Source of the DNA: Endozoicomonas montiporae CL-33
Lineage (GTDB): Bacteria; Pseudomonadota; Gammaproteobacteria; Pseudomonadales; Endozoicomonadaceae
Direction: 5' to 3'
Assembly: GCF_001583435.1 (NCBI RefSeq)
Contig: NZ_CP013251.1
Span: 5,266,715-5,330,714 of the forward strand
Length of the DNA stretch: 64,000 nucleotides
In this document: one piece after another, positions 35,195 through 44,367 of the stretch
Layout: each line of letters begins with the position of its first letter
How positions within the stretch are numbered: position 1 is the stretch's first letter
Notes under the pieces: generated by a model
What the model was told of the DNA's origin: nothing
Database searches by the model: none
What the model saw: only the letters and a program-made list of their open reading frames with translations
Position numbers and translations under genes: made by a program

Positions 35195-36751
35195 ATGCGA
35201 CACACACACTCCTCCGGAAAAACGCTGCTGGCGATTGCTATTGCAGGCGTTTTTGCCGCCCAAAATGCTCAGGCTTTATCCTTTCAACCTTCAGACAACG
35301 TCTCTATCGACTGGGATACCACCCTGTCCTATGGCGCGGCCTGGCGGATGCAAAAGCCGGATGATGACCTGTTAGCCGATATTAATGGTGATGATGGTAA
35401 CCGCAATTTCAAGAAAGGTTCCATGATCAATAATCGTTTCTCCATTATCTCTGAAGTCGATACCCGTTATAAAAACCTGGGACTGTTTTTGTGAGGCAGT
35501 GCGTTCTACGACGAAGCTTACTATGGCAAAAACGACAATGATTCCGCTGGCACCTATAACGGTTATGGTCAGCACAACCGTTTTTCCGACCAGCTGAAAG
35601 ACTCCAACGGCAGCAAAGCTCGTATGCTGGATGCCTTTGCTTACGGCACCTTTGATATTGGCGAGCGCAGTCTGAGTTTGCGGGTAGGTCAACAGGTGGT
35701 TAGTTGGGGTACCAGCCTTTACATTCCGGGCATGAGTACAGCACAAAGTCCGGCCGATGCATCGAAAAGTGTTATTCCCGGTGTTGAAGTAAAAGACATT
35801 TATCTTCCAGTGGGTCAGGTTCTGGCGCAGTTTGATATGACTGATAACCTGAGCGTCTCCGCTTACTCCCAATGGGAGTGGAAAAAGACTGAAGTGAATG
35901 AGTCTGGTAGTTATTTCAGTTATACAGACATGCTGGATGAAGCAGGTAAATCAATTCTGATTGAAGGCCAGCCAGTTTCTTTTAGCAGAGGAACTGACAT
36001 AGATGCGAAAGACACTGGTCAGTGGGGTGTAGCTTTTGAGTATTACGCTGAAAATCTGGGTTACGGCACAGATTTCGGTCTTTATTACATGAATTATCAT
36101 GACAAAAACCCATCAGTTATTCGATCCTTTGGGCCTCATCCACAAGCTCCAAATGTGATCATTCCAACAACATACCATCTGGAATACGCTGAGGATATTA
36201 AATTAACAGGTGCCAGTTTTAGTACTGTGATTGGTAACACAAACATAGGCGGTGAAATTGCTCACAGAAAAGACGCTGTAGCCCTTGTGGATAGCCAAGC
36301 AGGCCCCGTTCCAAAAAGAGGCTCTACAGCTCAAGTCCAACTCAGTGCGATCCACTCTTTTGGTCAAACATCCTTTGCTGATGAAGTTCTGTTCACTGGA
36401 GAAATCGGTTACAACAGAGTTCTGGATGTTAAAGATGGTTCTGTATCGGATCTGACTGACGATCGCTCAGGTTCAGGCATGGGTGGCATGATCACTCTGA
36501 AGTACAACAACGTAGCACCAGCCACTAACCTGGAAGTCCCTGTCAGCTTCAGTAAAAACTTCAACGGACACTCTGCCGCCGGCACCTTCACCAACGGCCA
36601 GAACACTGACCGGATGAGTATTGCTGCCAAAGTCTTTTACAAAGACAACATTGAAGCCAGTGTTGCTTACACAGCTTACTTCGGCGATGCCAAGGATAAT
36701 AAGTACACAGACCGCGACTTCGCATCCATCAACCTGAAGTATTCCTTCTAA
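35195..36751 (+). pseudogene. DUF1302-family outer-membrane protein with in-frame TGA
   Basis: A gene of 519 codons with a signal peptide (LLAIAIAGVFAAQNAQA), the DUF1302 start (DNVSIDWDTTLSYGAAWRM), and beta-strand-rich sequence ending in YSF as outer-membrane barrels do. Codon 100 is TGA at 35492-35494, in the context GLFL-stop-GSAFYDEAYYG. The frame continues without any other change to 36751. Relatives have Arg at this point, so a single CGA-to-TGA change explains it. DUF1302 proteins pair with DUF1329 proteins, as here, and are linked to lipid-like substrate export. Restart at an internal ATG (such as 35624) would lack the signal peptide. Confidence 0.8.
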
Positions 36752-36773
36752 GCAGCGCCACGGAGAGATAATA

Positions 36774-38144
36774 ATGAAAATAAGAAAATCTTTGCTGGCA
36801 GTCACTATAACGAGTCTGTCACTTTTCGCTGGCAGCGTTTCTGCCGCGGTTTCGGAAGAAGAAGCGAAACAGCTGGGTACCACTCTGACCCCCATGGGTG
36901 CAGAAATGGCAGGTAATGCCGAAGGCACCATTCCTGCCTGGAACCCGAACTTCAAGACACCTGCCAGCTATAAAAAAGGCGACCGTTACGTTGACCCTTA
37001 TGCTGACGAAAAGCCGCTGTTCACCATTACTGCTGAAAATATGGAGCAGTACAAGGACAAGCTGACGCCGGGCATGCAGGCCATGTTCAAGAACTATCCG
37101 GATACCTCCAAGATGCCGGTTTATCCGTCTCATCGTGATGCCCGTTATTCGGATTACAACATTGAGCAGACCCGCAAAAACGCAACCCGCACCACCTTGT
37201 CTGAAGACCAGAACTCGGTGGTTAATGCTGTAGGCGGCGCGCCGTTCCCTATTCCCCAAAGCGGTGCTGAAGTCGTATGGAACATAGGTCTTGCCAAGTC
37301 AGCCTACTCAACCTACAAGCAGGTTCAACAGGTCGTCACCTATCGTAATGGTTCCCAGCTGGTTGGCGGGCAAAACCGATACGATTATTACGCTTATCAC
37401 GATCCTGACAGTGAAGTGGGTCAGTTTGATTCCAGCAAGAACCCGATTCTCTATACGCTGATTGAATCAACAGCACCTACCCGTGATAAGGGTAAGAGCT
37501 ATCTGGTTCATGAGTTTATGGATCGCTCAACCAAAGCCCGTGCTGCATGGTCATACACACCTGGCGTACGTCGTGTACGTCGTGCACCGACCATTTCATT
37601 CGACACTCCACAGGGTCTCGCTAACTGGCGTACCACCGACGAGTCATTCGGATTCAACGGTTCACTGGAGAAGTACAACTGGACACTGGTTGGCAAGCAG
37701 GAAATGTACATCCCGTACAACAACAATAAGTTTGAAAACGCCGATGTTGAAATGTCTGAGCTGCTGACGCCCGGACATGCCAACCCTGAATTTATGCGTT
37801 ATGAATTGCACCGGGTATGGGTTGTTAAAGCAAAGCTTAAGGAAGGTGAGCGGAATATATTCAAGACTCGTGTCTTGTATATTGATGAAGACACCTGGAT
37901 CGCTGCCGCCGTTGACCAGTTTGACAACCGTGACAACCTCTGGCGCACGTCCATGGGTCTGAGCGCCAATCTGTACGATGTACAGGGTGTATTCCCAAGA
38001 ACGTTCTTCTATCACGATCTGGTGTCTCGTGAATACTTTGCCGATGAATTGTACAACTACACGAAGCCTGCCCTTTATAACGAACAGCCCAAGGCGATCT
38101 CTTACTTCTCGCCTGGCACCCTGCGCAAGCTGGGCGTTCGCTAA
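36774..38144 (+). CDS. DUF1329-family periplasmic protein
   Basis: A 456-residue exported protein: signal peptide (LLAVTITSLSLFAGSVSAA, about residue 25), then EEEAKQLGTTLTPMGAEMAGNAEGTIPAWN, the family's standard beginning. Later conserved parts are PGVRRVRRAPTISFDTP and YELHRVWVVKAKLKEGERN. The fold is LolB-like, suggesting binding of a lipid or similar ligand in the periplasm. It is 22 bases after the DUF1302 gene with GGAGAG before the start, and ends before a strong terminator. The gene is intact although its partner is interrupted. Confidence 0.87.
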   Translation: MKIRKSLLAVTITSLSLFAGSVSAAVSEEEAKQLGTTLTPMGAEMAGNAEGTIPAWNPNFKTPASYKKGDRYVDPYADEKPLFTITAENMEQYKDKLTPGMQAMFKNYPDTSKMPVYPSHRDARYSDYNIEQTRKNATRTTLSEDQNSVVNAVGGAPFPIPQSGAEVVWNIGLAKSAYSTYKQVQQVVTYRNGSQLVGGQNRYDYYAYHDPDSEVGQFDSSKNPILYTLIESTAPTRDKGKSYLVHEFMDRSTKARAAWSYTPGVRRVRRAPTISFDTPQGLANWRTTDESFGFNGSLEKYNWTLVGKQEMYIPYNNNKFENADVEMSELLTPGHANPEFMRYELHRVWVVKAKLKEGERNIFKTRVLYIDEDTWIAAAVDQFDNRDNLWRTSMGLSANLYDVQGVFPRTFFYHDLVSREYFADELYNYTKPALYNEQPKAISYFSPGTLRKLGVR

Positions 38145-38166
38145 GCGTTAAACCATTGCTGTGTAA

Positions 38167-38199
38167 AGCCGGGGCAGATTCGTCTGCTCCGGCTTTTTT
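38167..38199 (+). terminator. Intrinsic terminator of the DUF1302/DUF1329 unit
   Basis: A 12-bp stem (AGCCGGGGCAGA / TCTGCTCCGGCT, one G-T pair) closes on a TTCG tetraloop and is followed by six Ts. Confidence 0.92.
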
Positions 38200-38216
38200 G
38201 GTTTTCATACGTAGAG

Positions 38217-38663
38217 TCAGTTGCAAGGCAATGACTGGCGAATAAGAAGCTCCAGCTGGTCGAATCGAGTTTCAAGTTGGTCGAAGCGGGTTTCAAACTG
38301 GTCGAAGCGGGTTTCAAACTGGTCGAAGCGGGTTTCAAACTGGTCGAAACGACTCTCAAAGTTATCAAACCGCTCTCGATTCTCTTTTTGATTTTCCCTG
38401 ACTTCCTTTACAAGCTCATTGTGTTGTTCATCGGCCCGCTTGAAGCCTGCATGGGTCGCTTGTGTTAATGCAACCAAGTCCGATTTAACACCCGAAGCAT
38501 CAGACTTGATACCAGCAACATCTGTCTTTAAACCAGCGATGTCATGCTGGTTCGTCAGAGCGATATTTTTTATCTCTGCACAAACTCTCGCCAGTCCGTG
38601 CACTTCGGAATCAAGGTTGCGATGCTGTGCTTCCAGTTTATCCAGCCTTGCTTCTATCGACAT
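38217..38663 (-). CDS. Heptad-repeat coiled-coil protein
   Basis: A 148-residue protein with no signal peptide. The N-terminal half is coiled coil with a hydrophobic GLKTDVAGIKSDASGVKSD region; the C-terminal half holds five near-identical heptads of the type RFDQFET/RFDQLET. At DNA level these are 21-bp units. Similar proteins are common in marine gammaproteobacteria without known function. The start ATG is at 38663. It is convergent with the DUF1329 gene. Confidence 0.7.
   Translation of the reverse strand: MSIEARLDKLEAQHRNLDSEVHGLARVCAEIKNIALTNQHDIAGLKTDVAGIKSDASGVKSDLVALTQATHAGFKRADEQHNELVKEVRENQKENRERFDNFESRFDQFETRFDQFETRFDQFETRFDQLETRFDQLELLIRQSLPCN
38257..38361. repeat. Five 21-bp tandem repeats inside the coiled-coil gene
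   Basis: Units start at 38257, 38278, 38299, 38320 and 38341, each beginning TGGTCGAA. The middle three are identical (TGGTCGAAGCGGGTTTCAAA then C). Each encodes one heptad, so gain or loss of a unit keeps the frame and changes coil length. Confidence 0.95.
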
Positions 38664-38729
38664 GCCTACTACTCATTGTTATTGATTGAGCCACAAGCTT
38701 AGCAGCAAATAAACGATATGACGGGACGT

Positions 38730-39353
38730 TCAACCATTGTCGTCAGCCCCTGTTAGTACCCCCATCACAATAAAATATTGCGCCATGTAATAGGTCACCA
38801 TAATCACAACACCTGCCCAGGCAAAAGGCATAATAAACTTGTTCACTGCAATCACCAGATCAGACACCGCAAACAATAGCGCTCCCAGAAACAACCGGTT
38901 CACAGGCCGGTCACACAACGCTGCGCCCATCAGCATGGCACCAATAGCCAGAATATAAGCCATCACTGGCGCCTGCATATCACCGGTGTAAGGCACTACA
39001 ACCATACCTGCCACCGATATAAACACGAAAGCAAAAATAGCCAACCCGATTCGTCGTGTACCCGACACACGATGAGTCCAGAACAGTCCGGCATAGGTTA
39101 ACTGCGCAATCAAAAAACTGCCCAGACCGGCAATAAACAAATCGCCACTGCCGCCATCCAGTGCCAGTAACACATCTCCCCCTGCAGAAAACAGCAGAGC
39201 AGCCAACATAGCGTTTCGCCAGACTCCGGTTAACTGTCTGAATGCCAGTAAAATCAACAGAACAATAGGAAGAGCCTTTATGCCTGCACCTGCATAGCCC
39301 GAAAGCTGATCCATAAAAGCGTGATTCATAAAAGCCTGATTCATAAAAGCCAT
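38730..39353 (-). CDS. YhhN/TMEM86-family membrane protein (lysoplasmalogenase-like)
   Basis: A protein of about 207 residues with seven or eight membrane segments. Typical motifs are FSAGGDVLLAL and, later, LFAVSDLVIAVNKF, which carry the conserved polar residues of the family. Eukaryotic members hydrolyse the vinyl-ether bond of lysoplasmalogens; the bacterial role is not settled. The start is uncertain because a 15-bp repeat creates several Met codons (MAFMNQAFMNHAFMDQ); a TTG at 39374 would extend it by seven residues. Confidence 0.78.
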   Translation of the reverse strand: MAFMNQAFMNHAFMDQLSGYAGAGIKALPIVLLILLAFRQLTGVWRNAMLAALLFSAGGDVLLALDGGSGDLFIAGLGSFLIAQLTYAGLFWTHRVSGTRRIGLAIFAFVFISVAGMVVVPYTGDMQAPVMAYILAIGAMLMGAALCDRPVNRLFLGALLFAVSDLVIAVNKFIMPFAWAGVVIMVTYYMAQYFIVMGVLTGADDNG

Positions 39354-39459
39354 GTAGAAGGCGCAAGACAGCAAATAAACGACAGTAAATGTTTTTTCAT
39401 AGCCGGATAACTCATTTATAGTTTTATGTGGAGAGTTAACCGGTACTGTACCATCGACA

Positions 39460-40149
39460 TCAACCTGCGATATAGAGACTCTTTTGCTGTCTGCGAAGTC
39501 TCACCACATGAACCATATAGGCGATACCGGCAGAGGCAGTGATCAGGACTGGAATCATCAGGCTACTGTAACGCAGAGACATAAACAGAAAAGCGCCAAG
39601 AGCACCGCCTGTCGTAAAACCTGTCAGTAACAGGCAATAAAGTAGCAATCGTCGTTTATCCATAGGGGCTCCCCTCAGCCATCGACCAAGCTTGGCACCA
39701 ATATCCGTCAGAATGCCGGTCATATGGGTGGTTCGCAACACGGCGCCACTAAAGGTACTGACCATTGCATTTTGTAAACCACAGGCCAGCGATGCCACCA
39801 GCTGTCCACTGAATGAGCTGTGATGGTAAAGCCAGAGCGATATTAGTAACAGGCAGGATTCCAGAAGCAGGATAAAGCCATAACCTCGCCCCAGTCTTAA
39901 CGTTTCCCCTTTAATGATCAGCCCACTCAGAAATGCGCCTACAAAAAAAGCCAGCACCACCGCCAGTAAATGTACTGTGCTCTGCCAGCTTCCCCTAGCG
40001 GCTTCAACAGAGGCAAGAGTGATAGAGCCGGTCACATGCGTTACCGCCTGACCGGTGAAGCTGAGATAAGCAATGGCGTTGACCATTCCTGCCGAGAAAG
40101 TCAGCAAAACGCCCCCGAACCATACCCAGGCAGGTAGTCGGTTAATCAT
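39460..40149 (-). CDS. DUF1275 (YoaK-family) membrane protein
   Basis: A 229-residue protein with six predicted membrane segments, beginning VWFGGVLLTFSAGMVNAIAYLSF, with THVTGSITLAS and the later RTTHMTGILTDIG motif (about 138-150) that marks this family. Function unknown. It is a single gene, downstream of the disrupted DUF523 gene. Confidence 0.85.
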   Translation of the reverse strand: MINRLPAWVWFGGVLLTFSAGMVNAIAYLSFTGQAVTHVTGSITLASVEAARGSWQSTVHLLAVVLAFFVGAFLSGLIIKGETLRLGRGYGFILLLESCLLLISLWLYHHSSFSGQLVASLACGLQNAMVSTFSGAVLRTTHMTGILTDIGAKLGRWLRGAPMDKRRLLLYCLLLTGFTTGGALGAFLFMSLRYSSLMIPVLITASAGIAYMVHVVRLRRQQKSLYIAG

Positions 40150-40466
40150 TTCATTTATTCCGGAAAAATTGCAGGTAGAAAGGCTAACACAGCGACTTTC
40201 AGGGTCTATCGGCGATAGTCCTCATTCGGGTGCGAACTTTGGCAGGCCGTTAATCACTGGCTTCAATGCGATTGAGATAATGACTGGCACTGGTAAGCTG
40301 AAACTGACTGAAAACCTGAACACCATGTCTTTCCAGCAAAGCAGAAGTGACACCCATTCCGGCAATCCTGCGCCCCGAAAACGAGCCGGTAGTGGCACAG
40401 TTCTGTGATTCTAGCCCTGTCTGCTAAAATACGACATTCGGCAACTTTGAAAAATGCGGTTTAAAA

Positions 40467-40748
40467 ATGTGCCTTACGCAAGTCCTCTGTACAACATGTG
40501 GCAGTAACCAAGTTCGGCCTTTCGGATACAGCACTCATGATGTTCCACGATACTATTGCTGTAATGACAAATGTGAAATCAAAACCTTCATGCTTGAATA
40601 TCGCTACAAGGCCTGTGAGCCTGGCGTTAAAGAAAAAATCATCGATATGGCAATAAATGGCAGCGGAATCAGGGATACAAGTAAAGTACTCGGAATAAGC
40701 AAGACAACAGTAATAAAGACTCTAAAAAAAAAGAAAGCGGTCTGGTAA
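40467..40748 (+). CDS. insA: IS1-family InsA protein
   Basis: A 93-residue DNA-binding protein with a CTTCGSN...CCNDKC zinc-binding arrangement and a helix-turn-helix (GSGIRDTSKVLGISKTTVIKTLKKK). In IS1 elements InsA alone represses transposition and binds the terminal repeats. It ends in the KKKK encoded by the A9 run, where -1 slippage gives the fusion transposase. Confidence 0.9.
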   Translation: MCLTQVLCTTCGSNQVRPFGYSTHDVPRYYCCNDKCEIKTFMLEYRYKACEPGVKEKIIDMAINGSGIRDTSKVLGISKTTVIKTLKKKKAVW

Positions 40749-41224
40749 AGGTCAACCCAAATATTCAAACTATTGATCTCAAGTCAGATGCAATTATTCA
40801 TGTAGGGCTTGTCTGCCAAGAGGCTGAGCTAGATGAGCAGTGGTCGTATGTTCATGATAAATCGAACCAACGCTGGCTTTGGTATGCTGTTGATCACGCT
40901 ACAAATACCGTGCTTGCTTATGTTTTCGGAAAACGGAAAGATGAAGTTTTTAAAGAACTCAAAACACTTCTGAAGCCATTTGGTATTAATAAATTTTACA
41001 CCGATGATTGGGGAGCCTATGAGCGACACCTTGATGAAAACATGCATATTATTGGTAAAGCAAACACTCAGAAGATAGAGCGTAAAAACCTTAATTTTCG
41101 GACTTGGATTAAACGGTTGGCCAGAAAGACAATTTGTTTTTCAAAGCTCGAAAAGATGCACGATATTGTTATTGGATTATTGATTAATAAAGTTGAGTTT
41201 GGGGTCAATATTCACGCGATATAA
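40467..41224 (+). CDS. insAB: IS1-family InsAB' transposase made by -1 frameshift
   Basis: Shifting back one base at the A9 run (40724-40732) joins InsA to the InsB' frame, which stays open from SKKKESGLVKVNPNIQ to the stop at 41222-41224. The downstream part carries AELDEQWSYVHDKSNQRWLWYAVD, DDWGAYERH and QKIERKNLNFRTWIKRLARKT, matching the DDE catalytic core of IS1. The protein would be about 252 residues. Its stop codon touches the right inverted repeat. Confidence 0.88.
40724..40732 (+). promoter_or_regulatory. A9 slippery site for IS1 frameshifting
   Basis: Nine consecutive As sit where the InsA (frame beginning 40467) and InsB' frames overlap. Frame -1 reads KKK-ESG, joining both proteins. 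Confidence 0.8.
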
Positions 41225-41690
41225 CAGTTCTGGCCCACTACCAACGAGCCATCATACACTTCCGATGAGCCACAGGAAGGGCTGCCTTCCGCCAGAACAG
41301 CCATTTTAATGTGGTGCTGCCGACACAGGGACAACACCTTTTCTGCACCACTCATAAATGGAGCCGTGACATTTTCTCCTGCAATAGTGATCACTTCAGC
41401 GGTACCATCGACCACATCGCCTGCCTGACCGTCAACAATTTCAGCTGCCGCTCTGGGCACCGGTAGCCCTCCCTCCATTTCGGGGCAGATAGCCACCAGC
41501 CGACCCTGCCGTTGCCATTTATCCAGATACTGACTGTCAACGGTCAGAGACTTTCCGTTATATCGTACAGGTCTGCCCAACAAACAGGCACTGACCAACA
41601 CTTTTTCCACGTTGTTAACCTCAATTCAGCAAACGCATGTTTTTGGTAAGAAGCTATTCTCAGGGTAGGCGCTTTCAAGGATGATTATGA

Positions 41691-42083
41691 ATGAAAACAC
41701 TATTTTTCGGTTCTGTCGGGCTGGCCTTTCTAACAGGGTTAACCACTGGAATACTGTCAGCAGAACCTGCTGAGCCAATAAAGACAACACTATCCAACGC
41801 TTTACCCCTTTCAGATTATGAACACCACTCCATTGAACAGGTGCTTACCAACCCTACCCATGAGAAGCCAGTTAAAATTACCGGCGAAATCATCCGGAAA
41901 ATTGAGTGTGGTACCTACCTGTTTCGTGGTGAGGATGGTGATATCCATATCAAAATTGATACCCATGCCATTCCCGAACAGGGGCTTCCTTTTCGGGAGG
42001 CGACCGTCATCAAAGGCACAGTAAACCATAGGGAAGACCAGCTTCCGGTCATTGAAGCTGATCAGGTCCACTACATTTTCTAG
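41691..42083 (+). CDS. BOF/YgiW-family periplasmic OB-fold protein
   Basis: A 130-residue exported protein with a signal peptide (FGSVGLAFLTGLTTGILSAEP) and a bacterial OB-fold: SIEQVLTNPTHEKPVKITGEIIRKIECGTYLFRGEDGDIHIKID. YgiW/YdeI-type proteins act in stress tolerance in enterobacteria, with ligands not firmly known. Monocistronic, divergent from the DUF523 gene. Confidence 0.8.
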   Translation: MKTLFFGSVGLAFLTGLTTGILSAEPAEPIKTTLSNALPLSDYEHHSIEQVLTNPTHEKPVKITGEIIRKIECGTYLFRGEDGDIHIKIDTHAIPEQGLPFREATVIKGTVNHREDQLPVIEADQVHYIF

Positions 42084-42123
42084 GAATCGCAAAGTAAGGC
42101 GATGACACAATAGCGTCAGAAAA

Positions 42124-42966
42124 TCATCCCAGCGCGTTTAAGGCATCCGGATTCCAGAAGGATGCCCAGTCTATTGACACATCACCCAACACCAGAAAAT
42201 CCGAGTTTAATAAATGGTTCTTGAAGTTGTAGGCAAACCGTTCGCCTTCAGGATTCAACAACTGTCCACCAGCGCCTTCAACCACTCCCTGAACGGCAGC
42301 CGTATCCCATTCCGACGTTGGCCCGATACGCGGATACAGGTCAGCGGTTCCTTCTGCGACCAGACAGCTCTTCAATGCACTGCCCACTTTTTGCAGGGTA
42401 AGGTCTGGATAAGTTTCCCGGAGTCGTTCAATAAACTGTGCAGCTCCTGCCGTACCATAAGTACGACTGCCCAGAACAATAACATCATCGAGATTCAGAG
42501 CACGCGGCTGAATAGGCTCTACCGGTTCACTGCCGACCTGCTTAAAAGCACCGGACTGCTTGCCGCCCCAGTAGGTTGTATTGGTCACGGGCACATGCAC
42601 GACACCAAACAATGGGTAACTGAAGCCATTGGGCGCTTTCTCCATCAGGGCAATATTCACCGTGAACTGCCCGTTACCATTAATAAATTCCTGTGTACCG
42701 TCCAAAGGGTCCACCAGCCAGTAACGAGACCAGGTTTGACGAACCGATAAATCAGCATGGGTCGATTCTTCTGAAAGAATCGGGTAAGCCACATCCAGAC
42801 GCAGCAGGTTTTTCTCAATCACTTCATTTGCGCGAAAGTCCGCCATCGTCACAGGCGTAGCGTCTGCTTTTGTCTGAATGCCCAGTTCCTGTTGCTCATA
42901 AACATCAAGAATGGTGTCTCCCGCTTTACGGGCAATCTCTCTTACCGCTTTAATCAGTTCGTTCAT
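42124..42966 (-). CDS. cysQ: 3'(2'),5'-bisphosphate nucleotidase CysQ
   Basis: A 280-residue magnesium-dependent phosphatase that removes the 3' phosphate of PAP made in sulfate assimilation. Metal ligands are in SEEST (65-69) and DPLDGT (86-91), and the late WDTAA motif follows. It is just downstream of nudE on the same strand (27 bases), a pairing seen in many gammaproteobacteria. Confidence 0.92.
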   Translation of the reverse strand: MNELIKAVREIARKAGDTILDVYEQQELGIQTKADATPVTMADFRANEVIEKNLLRLDVAYPILSEESTHADLSVRQTWSRYWLVDPLDGTQEFINGNGQFTVNIALMEKAPNGFSYPLFGVVHVPVTNTTYWGGKQSGAFKQVGSEPVEPIQPRALNLDDVIVLGSRTYGTAGAAQFIERLRETYPDLTLQKVGSALKSCLVAEGTADLYPRIGPTSEWDTAAVQGVVEGAGGQLLNPEGERFAYNFKNHLLNSDFLVLGDVSIDWASFWNPDALNALG

Positions 42967-42993
42967 TATCGCTCCTGAATGCGAGAACAGTTT

Positions 42994-43575
42994 TCAGAGG
43001 CCGTTTTGCAGTTTATCCCGAACCAGATACAGCGCTGCCAGTGTACGGGCTTCTGAAAAGTCCGGCCGGTCATTCAATGTTTGTAAATCATCCAGAGACC
43101 ATTCAACCACTTCCATGATTTCCGGTTCATCACCTTCCAGTCTTTCCGGATAAAGGTCACGTGCCAGCACCACATGAATATGGTTTTTCATGTAATTAGG
43201 CGACACGGTAAATTCGGTAATGTAATCCCACTGTCTTGCACCAAAACCCGCTTCCTCTTTTAACTCGCGGTCGGCACCTTCAAACAACGTTTCATCCAGC
43301 TCCACCAGCCCTTTTGGCAAACTGAGCTGATAATCCTCAGTACCCGCAGCAAACTCTTTCACCAACAGAAAGCGATGGTCATCCAGCATAGGCACCACCA
43401 TTACGGCTTTGCGGCCACTGCCGGAACCGGCCAGACGTTCATAGGTTCGCTGCTCACCGTTAGAAAACTCCAGTTCCAGAGCTTCAACACGAAACAGGCG
43501 GGTTTTGGCAATTTCAATACAGGACTTAATCCTGGGTCTGTCATTCACGACAGGCTTGTCATTATTTATGGGCAT
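42994..43575 (-). CDS. nudE: ADP-compounds hydrolase NudE
   Basis: A 193-residue Nudix hydrolase cleaving ADP-ribose, Ap3A and NADH-type compounds. The Nudix box GLVELDETLFEGADRELKEE-AG is at residues 89-110 and fits GX5EX7REUXEEXG. The N-terminal strand region with RLFRVEALELEFSNG is typical of NudE. It is divergent from yrfG and precedes cysQ. Confidence 0.9.
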   Translation of the reverse strand: MPINNDKPVVNDRPRIKSCIEIAKTRLFRVEALELEFSNGEQRTYERLAGSGSGRKAVMVVPMLDDHRFLLVKEFAAGTEDYQLSLPKGLVELDETLFEGADRELKEEAGFGARQWDYITEFTVSPNYMKNHIHVVLARDLYPERLEGDEPEIMEVVEWSLDDLQTLNDRPDFSEARTLAALYLVRDKLQNGL

Positions 43576-43686
43576 TTGTTGTCATCGTTCCCAGTCTCAA
43601 ACTGAGGCGTTATTATAAGACAATGATCGTTCGTCCTCTCTATCGCTCTCGCTTTAAAACGACCTTTAACCCAAGAGTATTTCCAA

Positions 43687-44367
43687 ATGATGAACTGGAA
43701 TACCATCAATACCGTTCTGCTGGATATGGACGGTACCCTGCTGGATCTGCATTTCGACAACTATTTCTGGCAGGAATACGTCCCGCAAAAATACGCAGAG
43801 AAGCACAGCATCACCATAAAGCAGTCTAAAGACGAACTGGAACCCCGCTTTTCACAACAGGAAGGCCGGTTACAGTGGTACTGTCTGGACTTCTGGCAAA
43901 AAGAACTGGATCTGGACATCGTAGCCTTGAAAAACGAAGTCAACCACCTAATATCTTTCCGACCACACGCCCGGGAATTTCTCCACAGCCTGAAAGAGCG
44001 CGGCAAACAAGTCGTTATGATCACCAATGCACACCCTGACAGCCTGTCTCTGAAACTTGAAAGACTGTCGATGGCGCACTATTTTGATCGTTTAATCAGC
44101 TCTCACGACTATGGCTACCCGAAAGAATCCCAGGCGTTCTGGCAAAATCTGGAAGTCGATATCAGCCTTGATAAAGAAAGGGCTCTGTTTATCGACGACA
44201 GTGTACGAATCCTGAATTCCGCCAGAACCTATGGCATTCGTCATCTGCTGGCCGTCCGTTATCCCGATAGCAAGAAAGGGGCATGGGATACACAGGGTTA
44301 TGAGGCCGTCGAAGACTTCAGAGAGTTAATAGCCCCCGAAAAAGTAGCGATTGAAAAAACGGTATGA
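43687..44367 (+). CDS. yrfG: HAD-family GMP/IMP nucleotidase YrfG
   Basis: A 226-residue haloacid-dehalogenase phosphatase. The catalytic motif is LLDMDGTLLD with Asp13 and Asp15, followed by a helical cap beginning HFDNYFW and motif III/IV in FIDDSVRILNSA. E. coli YrfG hydrolyses GMP and IMP. It overlaps hslR by four bases, the same order as in enterobacteria. Confidence 0.9.
   Translation: MMNWNTINTVLLDMDGTLLDLHFDNYFWQEYVPQKYAEKHSITIKQSKDELEPRFSQQEGRLQWYCLDFWQKELDLDIVALKNEVNHLISFRPHAREFLHSLKERGKQVVMITNAHPDSLSLKLERLSMAHYFDRLISSHDYGYPKESQAFWQNLEVDISLDKERALFIDDSVRILNSARTYGIRHLLAVRYPDSKKGAWDTQGYEAVEDFRELIAPEKVAIEKTV

Larger units (their letters stand above)
40388..41242 (+). mobile_element. 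Intact IS1-family insertion sequence
   Basis: An 855-bp element with imperfect 19-bp terminal inverted repeats (left GGTAGTGGCACAGTTCTGT at 40388-40406; the right end at 41224-41242 matches 15 of 19 when reversed). It is flanked by perfect 8-bp target duplications AACGAGCC at 40380-40387 and 41243-41250. Both reading frames are open with a slippery A9 between them, so it may still be active. Perfect duplications suggest a recent insertion. Confidence 0.92.
40250..41610 (-). pseudogene. DUF523 gene split by an IS1-family insertion
   Basis: The N-terminal part starts at 41610 (MEKVLVSACLLGRPVRYNG) and runs through AEGSPSCGSSEVYDGS before entering the IS at 41242. The rest lies beyond the IS, from 40387 to the TAA at 40250-40252, and reads FSGRRIAGMGVTSALLERHG to LNRIEASD. 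Removing the IS and one target copy gives an uninterrupted protein of about 165 residues, the normal DUF523 size. As it stands the frame reads ten residues into the IS. The conserved cysteines (SACLLG and PSCGSS) are in the remaining part, but the C-terminal strand is lost. Confidence 0.9.

Noticed and set aside
35492..35494. Selenocysteine codon in the DUF1302 gene
   Set aside because: Family relatives have Arg here, not Cys, and no SECIS-like hairpin is apparent right after the TGA.
38257..38361. CRISPR array
   Set aside because: The 21-bp units are contiguous with no spacers and encode heptads in frame.
40073..40408. 111-codon plus-strand frame over the DUF1275 start and the DUF523 end
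   Set aside because: The opposite strand codes for the DUF523 C-terminal fragment, which matches its other half exactly; the plus-strand frame has no family.
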